Origin: Streptomyces armeniacus
GTDB taxonomy: Bacteria > Actinomycetota > Actinomycetes > Streptomycetales > Streptomycetaceae
Reading direction: 5' to 3'
Assembly: GCF_003355155.1 (NCBI RefSeq)
Contig: NZ_CP031320.1
Span: 1,288,369-1,352,368, forward strand
Length of the DNA: 64,000 nt
Made by a program: the position numbers and the translations under genes
The notes under the pieces: model-generated
Told to the model about the DNA's origin: nothing
Seen by the model: only the letters and a program-made list of their open reading frames with translations
The model's database searches: none
In this document: positions 28,249 through 36,500 of the stretch, in pieces
Layout: the number at the start of each line of letters is the position of its first letter
Numbering within the stretch: position 1 is the first letter of the stretch

Positions 28249-28794
28249 TCAGCGCTGCCGCGCGGCCCGCGTACGGCGGTAGAGAACGCCACCGGTGAGA
28301 AGCAGACCGGCGCCGACCGACAGGCCGAGCGCGACGTCGTATCCGTTGCCGGTCGCGGCGAGCTGCGTCTCAGGCTCCGCGGCGAGCTGGGTCTCCGGGT
28401 GGGGCAGTGTCTGGGCCTCTTCCTGGGGCGCTTCCTTCTCGGGAGCCTCCGGCGCCTCCGGTTGGGGGGCATCCGGCTTCTCCGGGGGCTGTTCGGCCGC
28501 CGGGGGCTCCGGGGTGTCCGGGGTCTTGGGCGGTTCCGGCTTGCTCCCGGAGTCGTCGTTGACGCAGGTGTTGCCGAACGCGGGGTTCAGCAGCCCGACG
28601 ATGTCGACGGTGTTGCCGCACGCGTTGACGGGGAGATGCACCGGCAGCTGGACAGTGTTTCCCGACAGCACACCCGGCGAGTTCGCGGAGCCGCCTTGGG
28701 CGCCCGAGTCGGCGAACGCGGTGCCACCGGACAGCGCGAGCACGCCGCCTGCGGCCGCCACGGTGATCAGGCCCTTCTTGGTGACCTGTCTCAT
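28249..28794 (-). CDS. Cell-wall-anchored chaplin with one chaplin domain (ChpC position)
   Basis: 181 residues. Signal peptide 1-28 (ends AFADSG). One chaplin domain, about 29-80, with two Cys (NACGNT and GNTCVN) and the LLNPAFGN core that forms amyloid on aerial hyphae. A 70-residue Pro/Glu-rich spacer follows, then the sorting signal LAATG, a hydrophobic helix and a basic tail (RRTRAARQR), as recognised by class E sortases. Long chaplins ChpA-C of S. coelicolor have two chaplin domains before the sorting signal; here there is one. AGGAAG ribosome site. The next gene upstream is the short chaplin, the arrangement of chpC-chpH. Confidence 0.93.
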   Translation of the reverse strand: MRQVTKKGLITVAAAGGVLALSGGTAFADSGAQGGSANSPGVLSGNTVQLPVHLPVNACGNTVDIVGLLNPAFGNTCVNDDSGSKPEPPKTPDTPEPPAAEQPPEKPDAPQPEAPEAPEKEAPQEEAQTLPHPETQLAAEPETQLAATGNGYDVALGLSVGAGLLLTGGVLYRRTRAARQR

Positions 28795-28947
28795 GGTTCT
28801 TCCTGCCTTCGTTCCTTGTGAGTTACGAGCGGGGCCCGGTGGAATCACCCCCCGGCACCGCCCGCCCAGTGGCCCGGAGGCCCCGGAGCGCATGGCGTGC
28901 ACTCCGGGGCCGTCCGGTGCTATCCCCTCACGGGGCGAGACACAACG

Positions 28948-29181
28948 TCACTTGTTGACGCAGGTGTTGCCGAACGCGGGGTTCAGCAGCCCGATGATGT
29001 TGACGGTGTTGCCGCAGACGTTCACCGGCACGTGGATGGGCACCTGAACGACATTGCCGGACAGCACACCGGGGGAACCGACCGCGGCACCCTGGGCACC
29101 GGAGTCCGCGACGGCCAAGCCCGCACCCGCGAGCACCAGACCACTCGCGGCAGCCGCGGCAGCGACGACCTTCTTGATCAT
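28948..29181 (-). CDS. chpH: Short secreted chaplin (ChpH-type)
   Basis: 77 residues: signal peptide 1-26 (ends AVADSG) and a single mature chaplin domain with Cys in VCGNT and NTCVN and the core LLNPAFGN. Short chaplins are secreted, self-assemble into amyloid rodlets and lower surface tension so hyphae can leave the medium. GAGGAGG ribosome site 4 bases before ATG. The position beside the long chaplin, followed by M20 and preceded by DUF5703, suits ChpH; other short chaplins (ChpD-G) cannot be wholly excluded by sequence alone. Confidence 0.85.
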   Translation of the reverse strand: MIKKVVAAAAAASGLVLAGAGLAVADSGAQGAAVGSPGVLSGNVVQVPIHVPVNVCGNTVNIIGLLNPAFGNTCVNK

Positions 29182-29365
29182 TAATCCTCCTCGTTGGCAA
29201 TGCGATCCCAGACCGCGGACCGCATCAGATGTAACGAGGAGGGGGTAATCGGGCTACGAGCGTACGGACGTATTCACTCTTCCTGGCTACGGGCGGACAG
29301 GCGCCCGATTACCACTGGCGCGCCCCTCCGAGACGCCCCGTAACTCCGCCACTGACCTGCGGCAT

Positions 29366-30697
29366 TCAGCACTGGTCCAGGAACCGGTCCAGCACCCGTA
29401 CGCCGAACTTCAGTCCGTCCACCGGGACTCGCTCGTCCACGCCGTGGAACATCCCTGCGAAATCCAGCTCCGGCGGCAGCTGCAGCGGCGCGAACCCGAA
29501 GCAGCGGATGCCCAGATCGTCGAACGACTTGGCGTCCGTACCACCCGACAGCATGTACGGCACCGCGTGCGCGATCGGGTCCTCGGCCTTCAGCGAGCTC
29601 TGCATCGCCGCCACCAGCGCGCCGTCGAAGCTGGTCTCGAGCGCCTTGTCCGCGTGCACGTCCTCACGCTGTACGCGCGGCCCCAGCACCCGGTCGAGGT
29701 CGGCGAGGAACTCCTCCTCGTGGCCGGGCAGGAACCGTCCGTCCACGTGTGCGGTTGCCTGGCCGGGGATGACATTGACCTTGTAACCGGCCCCGAGCTG
29801 GGTCGGCGCCGCGGTGTTCTGCAGCGTCGCCCCGATGATCTTCGCGATGCCGCCAAGCTTCGAGAGCGTCTCCTCCATGTCCTCGGGGTCCAGCTCGGTG
29901 CCCAGGGCGTCGGACAGCTCGTCAAGGAAGGACCGTACGGTCTTTGTCATCCGTACGGGGAACTTGTGCCGCCCCAGCCGGCCGACCGCCTCGCACAGCT
30001 CGGTGATCGCGTTGTCGTTGTTGGTCATCGAACCGTGCCCGGCAGTGCCGTCCACGGTCAGCCGCATCCAGTGCATGCCCTTCTGCGCGGTCTCCACGAG
30101 ATAGAGCCGCAGATTCTCGTTCACCGTGAAGGAGAAGCCGCCGACCTCGCCGATCGCCTCCGTCACGCCCTCGAACAGCCCGGGGTGGTGGTCGACCAGG
30201 TGCCGCGCGCCGTACAGCCCGCCGGCCTCCTCGTCCGCGAGGAACGCGAGCACCACGTCACGCGGCGGCTTCCGGCCGCTGCGCAGCCGGTCCCGTACGA
30301 CTGCGAGGGTCATCGCGTCCATGTCCTTCATGTCGACCGCACCCCGGCCCCAGAGGCAGCCGTCCGCGATCTCGCCCGAGAAGGGGTGCACGGTCCAGTC
30401 GTCGGCGTTGGCGGGCACGACGTCCGTATGGCCGTGGATCAGCAGCCCGGGCCGCGACCGGTCCTCGCCCTCGATCCGTGCGACGGTCGAGGCCCGCCCC
30501 TTGTCCGACTCGAAGATCTGCGGCTCCAGCCCCACCTCCGCGAGCTTCTCCGCGATGTACTCGGCGGCGGCACGCTCGCCGGTGGCCTCGTTCCCGCCGT
30601 AGTTGCTGGTGTCGATCCTGATCAGGTCCCGGCAGAGGTCGACGACCTCGTCCTGTCCGGTGGGGTCGGTGGCCGCGGGCGGGCTGGACTGGCTCAC
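29366..30697 (-). CDS. M20 family metallopeptidase
   Basis: 443 residues, GTG start with GAGGAGGAAGC before it. Two-zinc aminoacylase/carboxypeptidase fold: HGHTDVVPA (zinc His and Asp), GRGAVDMKDMDAM (bridging Asp), LADEEAGG (catalytic Glu and zinc Glu), and a terminal FAGMFHGVDERVPV (zinc His). The dimerisation domain between has GHGSMTNNDNAI. It should hydrolyse N-acyl amino acids or dipeptides in the cytoplasm. Separate transcription unit, 120 bases from the tRNA-Leu gene. Confidence 0.92.
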   Translation of the reverse strand: MSQSSPPAATDPTGQDEVVDLCRDLIRIDTSNYGGNEATGERAAAEYIAEKLAEVGLEPQIFESDKGRASTVARIEGEDRSRPGLLIHGHTDVVPANADDWTVHPFSGEIADGCLWGRGAVDMKDMDAMTLAVVRDRLRSGRKPPRDVVLAFLADEEAGGLYGARHLVDHHPGLFEGVTEAIGEVGGFSFTVNENLRLYLVETAQKGMHWMRLTVDGTAGHGSMTNNDNAITELCEAVGRLGRHKFPVRMTKTVRSFLDELSDALGTELDPEDMEETLSKLGGIAKIIGATLQNTAAPTQLGAGYKVNVIPGQATAHVDGRFLPGHEEEFLADLDRVLGPRVQREDVHADKALETSFDGALVAAMQSSLKAEDPIAHAVPYMLSGGTDAKSFDDLGIRCFGFAPLQLPPELDFAGMFHGVDERVPVDGLKFGVRVLDRFLDQC

Positions 30698-30845
30698 GCT
30701 TCCTCCTCGTGTGGCGAGCCTCCATCCTCCCGCGCCACCCGCCGTCACCCCAAGTGGCAGGTGATCGACCACACCCCCGGCGATGCTAAAGTTGGACCCG
30801 TCACGGCGGGCGCGGGTACCGTCCGCACGCTGTGACGGAACACCT

Positions 30846-30930
30846 GTCGGGGTGGCGGAATGGCAGACGCGCTAGCTTGAGGTGCTAGTGCCCTTTACAG
30901 GGCGTGGGGGTTCAAGTCCCCCTCCCGACA
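30846..30930 (+). tRNA. tRNA-Leu (anticodon GAG)
   Basis: 85 bases with a long variable arm, as expected for a class II tRNA. Acceptor GTCGGGG pairs with TCCCGAC (one G-T), discriminator A at 30930, anticodon loop CTTGAGG, T-arm GGGGG-TTCAAGT-CCCCC. CCA is not encoded. Debris of mobile or conflict genes begins right after it. Confidence 0.95.
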
Positions 30931-31348
30931 CGGACCACATCGCCGGCTTGTGCGGGCCGGGCATCGTCTCGGCCCGCACAAGCTGCTTTGCAGGCTCGTA
31001 CGTCAGCCTGAGAGCGTCACGGACGGGACCCGGCGGCTTGAGTCTGGCGTGGATCTCCTCCCTGGTCATCCCGCGTCCCCTGGCGAGCTGCCGAGCCTGG
31101 CTTGGTGTCGCATTCCGCGATCATCTGGATCGCGTCCTGCCGCCGAGCGTCAGAGCGGAGTCAGGTTGCGACCCCCGCATGCGCGTGATCGTCTCCTCCA
31201 GCCGGTACGGAGCGAATGCCGTGGCGAGCCACCGTCGAGCGGGGCGGGATCTTGCCGTCGAATCGCTCGCCGACACTGCGCTCCGCTGGCTACGCTTCCG
31301 GCGGGACCGAGAGTCGGTGGGAGCCCCACCGCGCCGACAAGGGGACAT
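30931..31348. other. tRNA-proximal degenerate region
   Basis: 418 bases with no intact gene. Just after the tRNA is a terminator hairpin. On the minus strand around 31069-30970 a reading frame (MTREEIHARLKPPG and following) looks gene-like, and the preceding part continues in another frame (DAIQMIAECDTKPG), so this may be a frameshifted remnant; I cannot assign a family. Codon bias is weaker here than in the flanking core. Confidence 0.4.
30946..30983 (+). terminator. Hairpin after tRNA-Leu
   Basis: 14-base perfect stem (30946-30959 with 30970-30983) and 10-base loop, 15 bases after the tRNA. Likely transcription terminator. Confidence 0.7.
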
Positions 31349-31661
31349 ATGGCAGACGTTCGGGTCGAGACCGTGGCCGTGGATGCGACGGGGAGCCGGC
31401 AGATCTCCAGCCGGTACGAGGTCCAGTTCCGCCCTCGGCGACCGGGCCGGGGAGTTGGAGGAGGCCATCGTCCAGGCGTCGGGCATCGCCCAGCAGTCCC
31501 TCTCGCAAGTTCAGCGCCGAGACGGCTGGCAGGTGGCGAGCAAGGAGGTCAAGTTCGGGCTGACCCTGGCCGCGGAGGCCGGCGTAATCCTGTCCAAGGC
31601 GTCGGCCGAGGCATCGTTCGGGGTCACCCTCACCGTGGAGCGGGTCCCGGAGTCGCCGTGA
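31349..31661 (+). pseudogene. Frameshifted trypsin-co-occurring domain 1 (CU044_2847/trypco1) gene
   Basis: Begins MADVRVETVAVDATGSRQIS in one frame (ATG 31349, AAGGGG upstream) and continues from about 31432 in another frame as ALGDRAGELEEAIVQA... ending KFGLTLAAEAGVILSKASAE and FGVTLTVERV. The latter is the standard C-terminal pattern of the small trypco1 domain. One frameshift near 31430 joins the two parts into about 104 residues. These domains accompany trypsin-like proteases in predicted NTPase-based conflict systems of multicellular bacteria. The stop overlaps the GTG of the next gene by four bases (GTGA), as in an intact operon, so the pair was once functional. A sequencing error at the frameshift is possible. 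Confidence 0.7.
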
Positions 31662-32025
31662 CCCACGCGAGTTACTGGGTCGAGCTCTTCCAGTCTCAGC
31701 AGCGCCTCGGCGGCGGATTCCTGCTGACTCGCCGCTATGTGCTGACGGCGCTTCACTGCCTGCGGGGGCTCACCTCGCCGGACGAGCACGTGGACGTCGT
31801 CCTGACGGACGGCAGCTGACTCGCGGGGCAGGTCTGCCGCCGGGACAAGGAGGCCGACCTCGCCCTGATCACGATCTCGGCCGCCTACGAAGTGCTGCTG
31901 CCGATACCGCGGGCCGGCGTCGCCCACGGCGGGGACGACTGGCACGGGCCGTACCCGCCCGCGGCGTCCGAAGTGCACCTCAGGGGGCAGGTGGACAGCG
32001 GTACGGCGGAGTACCTCTGCGAAGG
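31658..32025 (+). pseudogene. Broken trypsin-like serine protease (N-terminal half)
   Basis: Starts at a GTG overlapping the trypco1 stop. The first 53 residues give VELFQSQQRLGGGFLLTRRYVLTALHC, the S1 fold start with the catalytic His in TALHC. A TGA at 31817-31819 follows; in the same frame reading resumes with QVCRRDKEADLALITIS, where the Asp of DLALI fits the catalytic Asp. The part that should carry GDSGGP is missing; after about 32025 the sequence turns into a different gene remnant. Hence it is truncated and interrupted and should not make an active protease. Confidence 0.7.
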
Positions 32026-32394
32026 AGGGCTGTCGGGCCGTGGCGGACCGTCGACTGGCACCACGCGTACGCCACACGCGGACCGGACGGCGTGGACGCG
32101 CTGCCCGGCGGCCGGGCGTGGCGCGAGGAGCTGGAGGCGCTCGCACCGGAGGACGAGCGCCATCTGCTGACGTTCGAGGGCCACGTCACTCACCTGCCGC
32201 GCCGCGACCGCCGGCTCCTCGAACACATCGACGTCAGACGGATGGTGGGCGACGCGGGCCGTGTGAGCGGCCAGCTGACGCGGCTCGCCTCGTCCGGCTT
32301 CCAGGAGGTCGTCTACACACCGACCGGGCCGGACGTGCCCCGGGAGCTCCGCGCCTTCGCGAGCGCCGGACGGCAGCACCTCGCGGCAGGCTGA
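32026..32394 (+). pseudogene. 3' fragment of an LLM-class flavin-dependent oxidoreductase
   Basis: In one open frame: GPWRTVDWHHAYATRGPDG, ALPGGRAWREELEALAPE, LLTFEGHVTHLPRRDR, LLEHIDVRRMVGDAG and FQEVVYTPTGPDVPRELRAF, ending at 32394. This is the usual C-terminal third of luciferase-like monooxygenases, but the N-terminal barrel is absent; the upstream sequence is protease debris in another frame. A start GTG at 32092 exists but the product would be a 100-residue fragment. Confidence 0.65.
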
Positions 32395-32514
32395 CGAAGC
32401 GGCCACGAGGTCATCGCACGTCGCGCCAGGCACAAGAATCCGGGTACGGCAGCCGCCGATGCCCCCGACGGCGCCCTCGGAGGAGGCCGCTTCCTGCACA
32501 CCGGCGGCCAACCC

Positions 32515-32554
32515 GAACCGCACCCCCGGGTGCTCCGGCACGGGGGTGCGGTTC
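32515..32554 (-). terminator. Hairpin downstream of the secreted protein gene
   Basis: Perfect 14-base stem (32515-32528 with 32541-32554), 12-base loop, 13 bases past the stop at 32567. Confidence 0.8.
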
Positions 32555-32566
32555 AGGAGGTCTGCC

Positions 32567-33115
32567 TTACCAGGCGTTGACCACACACAGCGGCGGGCTC
32601 GAGGGCCCGTCACCGCACACGGCATGCGACAGATTGGAGATCTTCGTCCATTCTCCCTCGCCGACGACCTTCGGCAGTCCGCCCGCAAGGTGCTTCACCA
32701 AGTAGGGCTCCTTGAAGGTGAAGGCGTCGACGTCCTTGCCGCTTCCCCAGCCGCCGTACGAACCCGACTTGAGGGTGTGGTTGTCGGAGCAGTGGGCGTC
32801 CTCGTGGTCGGGGATCATCCCGCCCTGCCAATTCCACACGGAGCATTCGATGGTGTCTTCCCCCGCGCCCTTCTGCAGGTTCAGCGTGAAGTACATCGTG
32901 TCGCCACTCTGGTTGCCGACACCGCCGCAGAGCCACGAGCAGCCCCCGAGGACCGAGACGTCGCCCCCGCCCTTCCCGTCCCGCTCGGCTGCCTGGGCCG
33001 GACCGGCCGCAGGGGCCGAACCGGCTGCCTGAGCTGACGGAGCCACGGCGAATGCTGCGCCCGCCGCAAGGGCGATGGCGGCCGACCTGGCGACGATCCG
33101 ATGACCGATGCGCAT
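32567..33115 (-). CDS. Secreted Cys-containing protein of unknown function
   Basis: 182 residues; ATG at 33115 with GGGGGAA before it. Sec signal peptide 1-31 (basic MRIGHR, hydrophobic core, cleavage near AQAAG). A short Ala/Gly/Pro stretch leads to a mature domain of about 130 residues with six Cys: GGCSWLCGG, ECSVW, AHCSDN, AVCGDG and PLCVVN, likely three disulphides. Aromatic and Gly-rich strands (GGWGSGKDVDAFTFKEPYLV) suggest a small beta fold. I do not recognise the family. Flanked by degenerate genes on both sides. Confidence 0.8.
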   Translation of the reverse strand: MRIGHRIVARSAAIALAAGAAFAVAPSAQAAGSAPAAGPAQAAERDGKGGGDVSVLGGCSWLCGGVGNQSGDTMYFTLNLQKGAGEDTIECSVWNWQGGMIPDHEDAHCSDNHTLKSGSYGGWGSGKDVDAFTFKEPYLVKHLAGGLPKVVGEGEWTKISNLSHAVCGDGPSSPPLCVVNAW

Positions 33116-33403
33116 GAATTCCCCCTGTTTCCGCACCGATGCGGGAGGTGCGGTATCCCGTTCCCGCTTTCTGCGGCAACACGACAGGAGTGTGCCGGTG
33201 ACTCGCAGCCTCCATAACGTGTTTCGGCTGACGCCGAACAACGACAGCCGGAGCCCCTCGGAAAGCGAACCGGTCGCCCCGGAGACAGAGCAGGCGAGGC
33301 GAGCCTGGCCGCGGTGAACCGGCGATTGGCCACGCCCACTTCGGCCAGGATGCGTTCCATGGGGGCGCACCCCGCATACGAACCGGTCAACGCTCAGGCG
33401 CTG
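33116..33403. other. Intergenic region upstream of the secreted protein gene
   Basis: 288 bases with lower GC than neighbours, holding the promoter of the secreted-protein gene. No gene, repeat or operator stood out. Confidence 0.5.
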
Positions 33404-33570
33404 TCAGGCGCTCAGGTTTGCGCCGGGCTGCGCCGGGCTCCGCCCGACGGCGCGCAAGCCGTCCAGGAGCAGCCGCAGGCCGAACTCGAAGTGGGCCGTG
33501 AAGTCCGTGCCGGTGAGCTACGAGGCTTTCGGCGAAGCCCAGGGTGTTCGGGCCGGTCGAGTGGCACGGC
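33404..33570 (-). pseudogene. C-terminal remnant of a TetR/AcrR regulator
   Basis: Reads GFAESLVA in one frame and, after a frameshift near 33518, LTGTDFTAHFEFGLRLLLDG then LRAVGR to a TGA at 33404. That pattern is the usual end of TetR_C-type repressors (the FEFGLRLLLDG helix). No DNA-binding domain remains. It lies directly behind the GH92 gene on the same strand, so it is what is left of a lost neighbour. Confidence 0.55.
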
Positions 33571-33599
33571 CTCACCGGCGTGGTCCACTCCGCGGCGCG

Positions 33600-36500
33600 C
33601 TATTCGGGGCGCACCTCGTTGCTCGGCCGGCTCTCCTGGCCGGAGCCGCTCATGGTGCGCGCCGTCACGGTGAACGTGTACCCCTCGCCCGCCATGAGGC
33701 CGGGCACGGTGACGGCGGTGGCGTCCTCGCCGGCGGTGACCGGTTCCAGCGCCTCGCCTGCGTGGTACGGCGTGACGGCATACCCGGTGACGGGGACTCC
33801 GCCGTCGAACTCCGGTGGTTTCCAGGACACGGTGGCCGACCCCGTACCAGCCTCGGCGGACACGTCCCGCGGTGGTCCGGCCGTCCCGGGCAGGGCGTGG
33901 ACCTCGAACTCCGAGAGTCCGTTGTTGGGGCCGGTGCCCCCCTTGGCCTGGAAGCGGACCGAGTCGAACGACTTCATGCCGAAGGTGACCGTCTTGGCGG
34001 AACCGTCCGAGGGGATGTCCGTGACCTCCACGGAACTGCCGTCGCTGAACGTGAGCGTCCCGCCGTTGACGTCGTCGACTCCCGCTCTGTCGTGGAGCAC
34101 GATCCGGTCCGCCCGGACCGGCTTCTCCCAGTCCAGCCGGAGCCAGGGGTTCTGTTCGCCGGCCGACGCCCAGTCCCCGGCGTCGGGGCTTCCGATCACG
34201 CCGTCGACGGCTTTCCGGGCGGCGTGTCCGGAGTCGTACTCCGACGAGGCGGTGGCCGTGACACCCGGCCACCGGGCGGCGTTGCCGCGCAGCAGTTCGG
34301 GGTCGAGTGCGAGGTCGACCCGTTGTGCCGAGGTGGCGCGGCCGCTGTCGGCCGCGGTCGCGGTGACGAGGACCTCGCCGTCGCGGTGGTTGACGGTCAA
34401 GCGCCCGTCCGGGTCGATGGCCGCCTTCTTCGTCGGCGAGCCGTCCGGTTCGGTCACGGACCAGAAGACCTTTTTGAAGGTGGTGTCGTCGGGTGTCACC
34501 TTCCCGTCGTAGCTCACAGATCCGTACGGCTCGGTGATCCGTTCCGGTCCGGAGATCCTGATGTCGTCGGCGAGGACCGGCTCGTTGCCCTCGGATGCCG
34601 ATTCCGACGGCGGGAGTTCGTCGACGCCCCACTCCTTGTTCGGTTCGGGGCCCATCCACAGCTCCAGCGTGCCGCCGGCGGCGACCTGGTCGTGCCGGAA
34701 CCAGGCGTTGTCGAACCGGGCGCCGTTCAGCTTCGCCCGCTGGATGTACTGGTTGTCGGCCGAGTTGCCGTGCGTGACGATACGGAATCGGTCGCCGTCG
34801 TAGTACTCCTGGTTCAGCTCGATGGTGATCTCGTCGAAGACGGGCGACGTGATGTCGTAGACGGGGCGTTCCCGGCCGGCACCGGTCACCTCGAACAGGC
34901 CGATGGCCATCAGCGCGCTGATGGCGCCCATCTGGCCCTGGTCCTCGTCGTGGTGCCCGTACCCGTCGTCGGTGGCGATGGAACCGAACGTCTTCTCCTT
35001 GACCTGACGCACCCAGTACTGCGACAGCCAGGGGTAGCCGACGTAGTTGAAGAGATGCGCGGCCTGCAGGCCGGGCTGGTTGCCGTAACTGACGTGGCCC
35101 TGGCCGTGGCTCCCGAAGAACCGTGCCGGCTCCGCCCGCCGGAACGCGTAGTTCAGCTTGTCGGCGTACGCCGCCTCGCCACCCATCACATTGGCCAGCC
35201 CCATCACGTCATGCGAGGTGAACCAGGTCGTCTGCCACGAGTTGGCCTGGACGAATCCGCGTGATGAGAGGGGATCGAAGTCCTTGAGCCAGCTGCCGTC
35301 CGCGTGGCGCGGGCGGCTGAAGCCGGTCTCCTTGTCGTAGACGTTGCGCCAGTTGCGGGAGCGCTCCACGAGGTGGTCGCCGACGTCGGTCCGGTCCCAG
35401 GCCTCGATCTCGTCGAGACCGACGTTCTCGCCTTCACCGCCGGTGACGGTGAAGCGTACGGAGTCGACCTTCCGGGACGGGAACCGGACCACCTTGTCGG
35501 CCCCGTCCGTGGGGATGTCGCGTACGACACGCCGGCTGCCGTCGCTGAACTCGAGCACGCCGGCCTTGACGTTGCTGTCCGCGTCGGCGCGGTCGCTGAG
35601 CACGATCTGCCGGAGCTCGCGCGGTTCGTCCCATGCCAGTTCGATCCACGGGTTCCCCTCGCCGGCCGATCGCCACTCGACGTCCGTCGGGGCGCGCGAC
35701 GGCCGTCCGTCGACGGCACGCACCGCGCCGTGTGCGCCGTCGAGCTGGGAAGAGGCGGAGGCCGTGGCGTACTGGGAGGCGTTGATTCCGCGCTTGTCGA
35801 GGGAGTTGGCGAGCTGGGCGAGCGCCCAGTCCTGATGCGCGTACTCGAGGGTCTGACCTGCGCTCTCGCCGGTCTCCTCGGCCGACACGTAGCCGAGGTC
35901 GAGGTAGGAGCGGTTGCCGCCGGTCCCCCAGTTGAGATAGTCCGAGGACGCCTTGTCGTAGAGACCGCCCAGCGACTGGGCGTCGAGCATGGCTTCGTAC
36001 GCCTTCTCGATGTCGAAGTCGCGGATGCCCTTGTTCCACGCGCCGGTGATGAACGAGGTGACCGGCGAACCGGTCATCACCATCGAGTAGTTGCCGGAGA
36101 CCGGTGCACGGGGAAGCAGCTCGCCGTCTTCGTACATCCGCAGCTGCGACTTGACGAAGCTGGAGTAGACCTCGGGATAGGCGAGTCCGAGCACGGAGTT
36201 CACGTTCCACTGGGTCAGCCACAGGGCGTCGTAGTTGTACATGGCGTACTCAGGTCTGCCCTTGCCGTCCCTCGGGATCCGCTTGACCCGGTCGCGGTTC
36301 CAGGTGTCGTCGATGTACCTGCCGTCGGCGTCGCTGATCACGCTGCGGCCGCAGAGCACATGGAACAGGTCGGTATAGAACTTCACCTGCTGCCGCTCGG
36401 TCCCGCCCCGCACGTCGATACGGCCGAGCATCTCGTTCCAGCCGTCCTGCGACTCGGTCTTGGCCGCGTCGAAGTCCCAACCGGGCAGCTCTGCCGCGAG

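Noticed and set aside
30872..31069. 65-residue minus-strand open frame over tRNA-Leu
   Set aside because: Its C-terminal part is only the antisense of the tRNA; the N-terminal part may be a gene relic but cannot be assigned.
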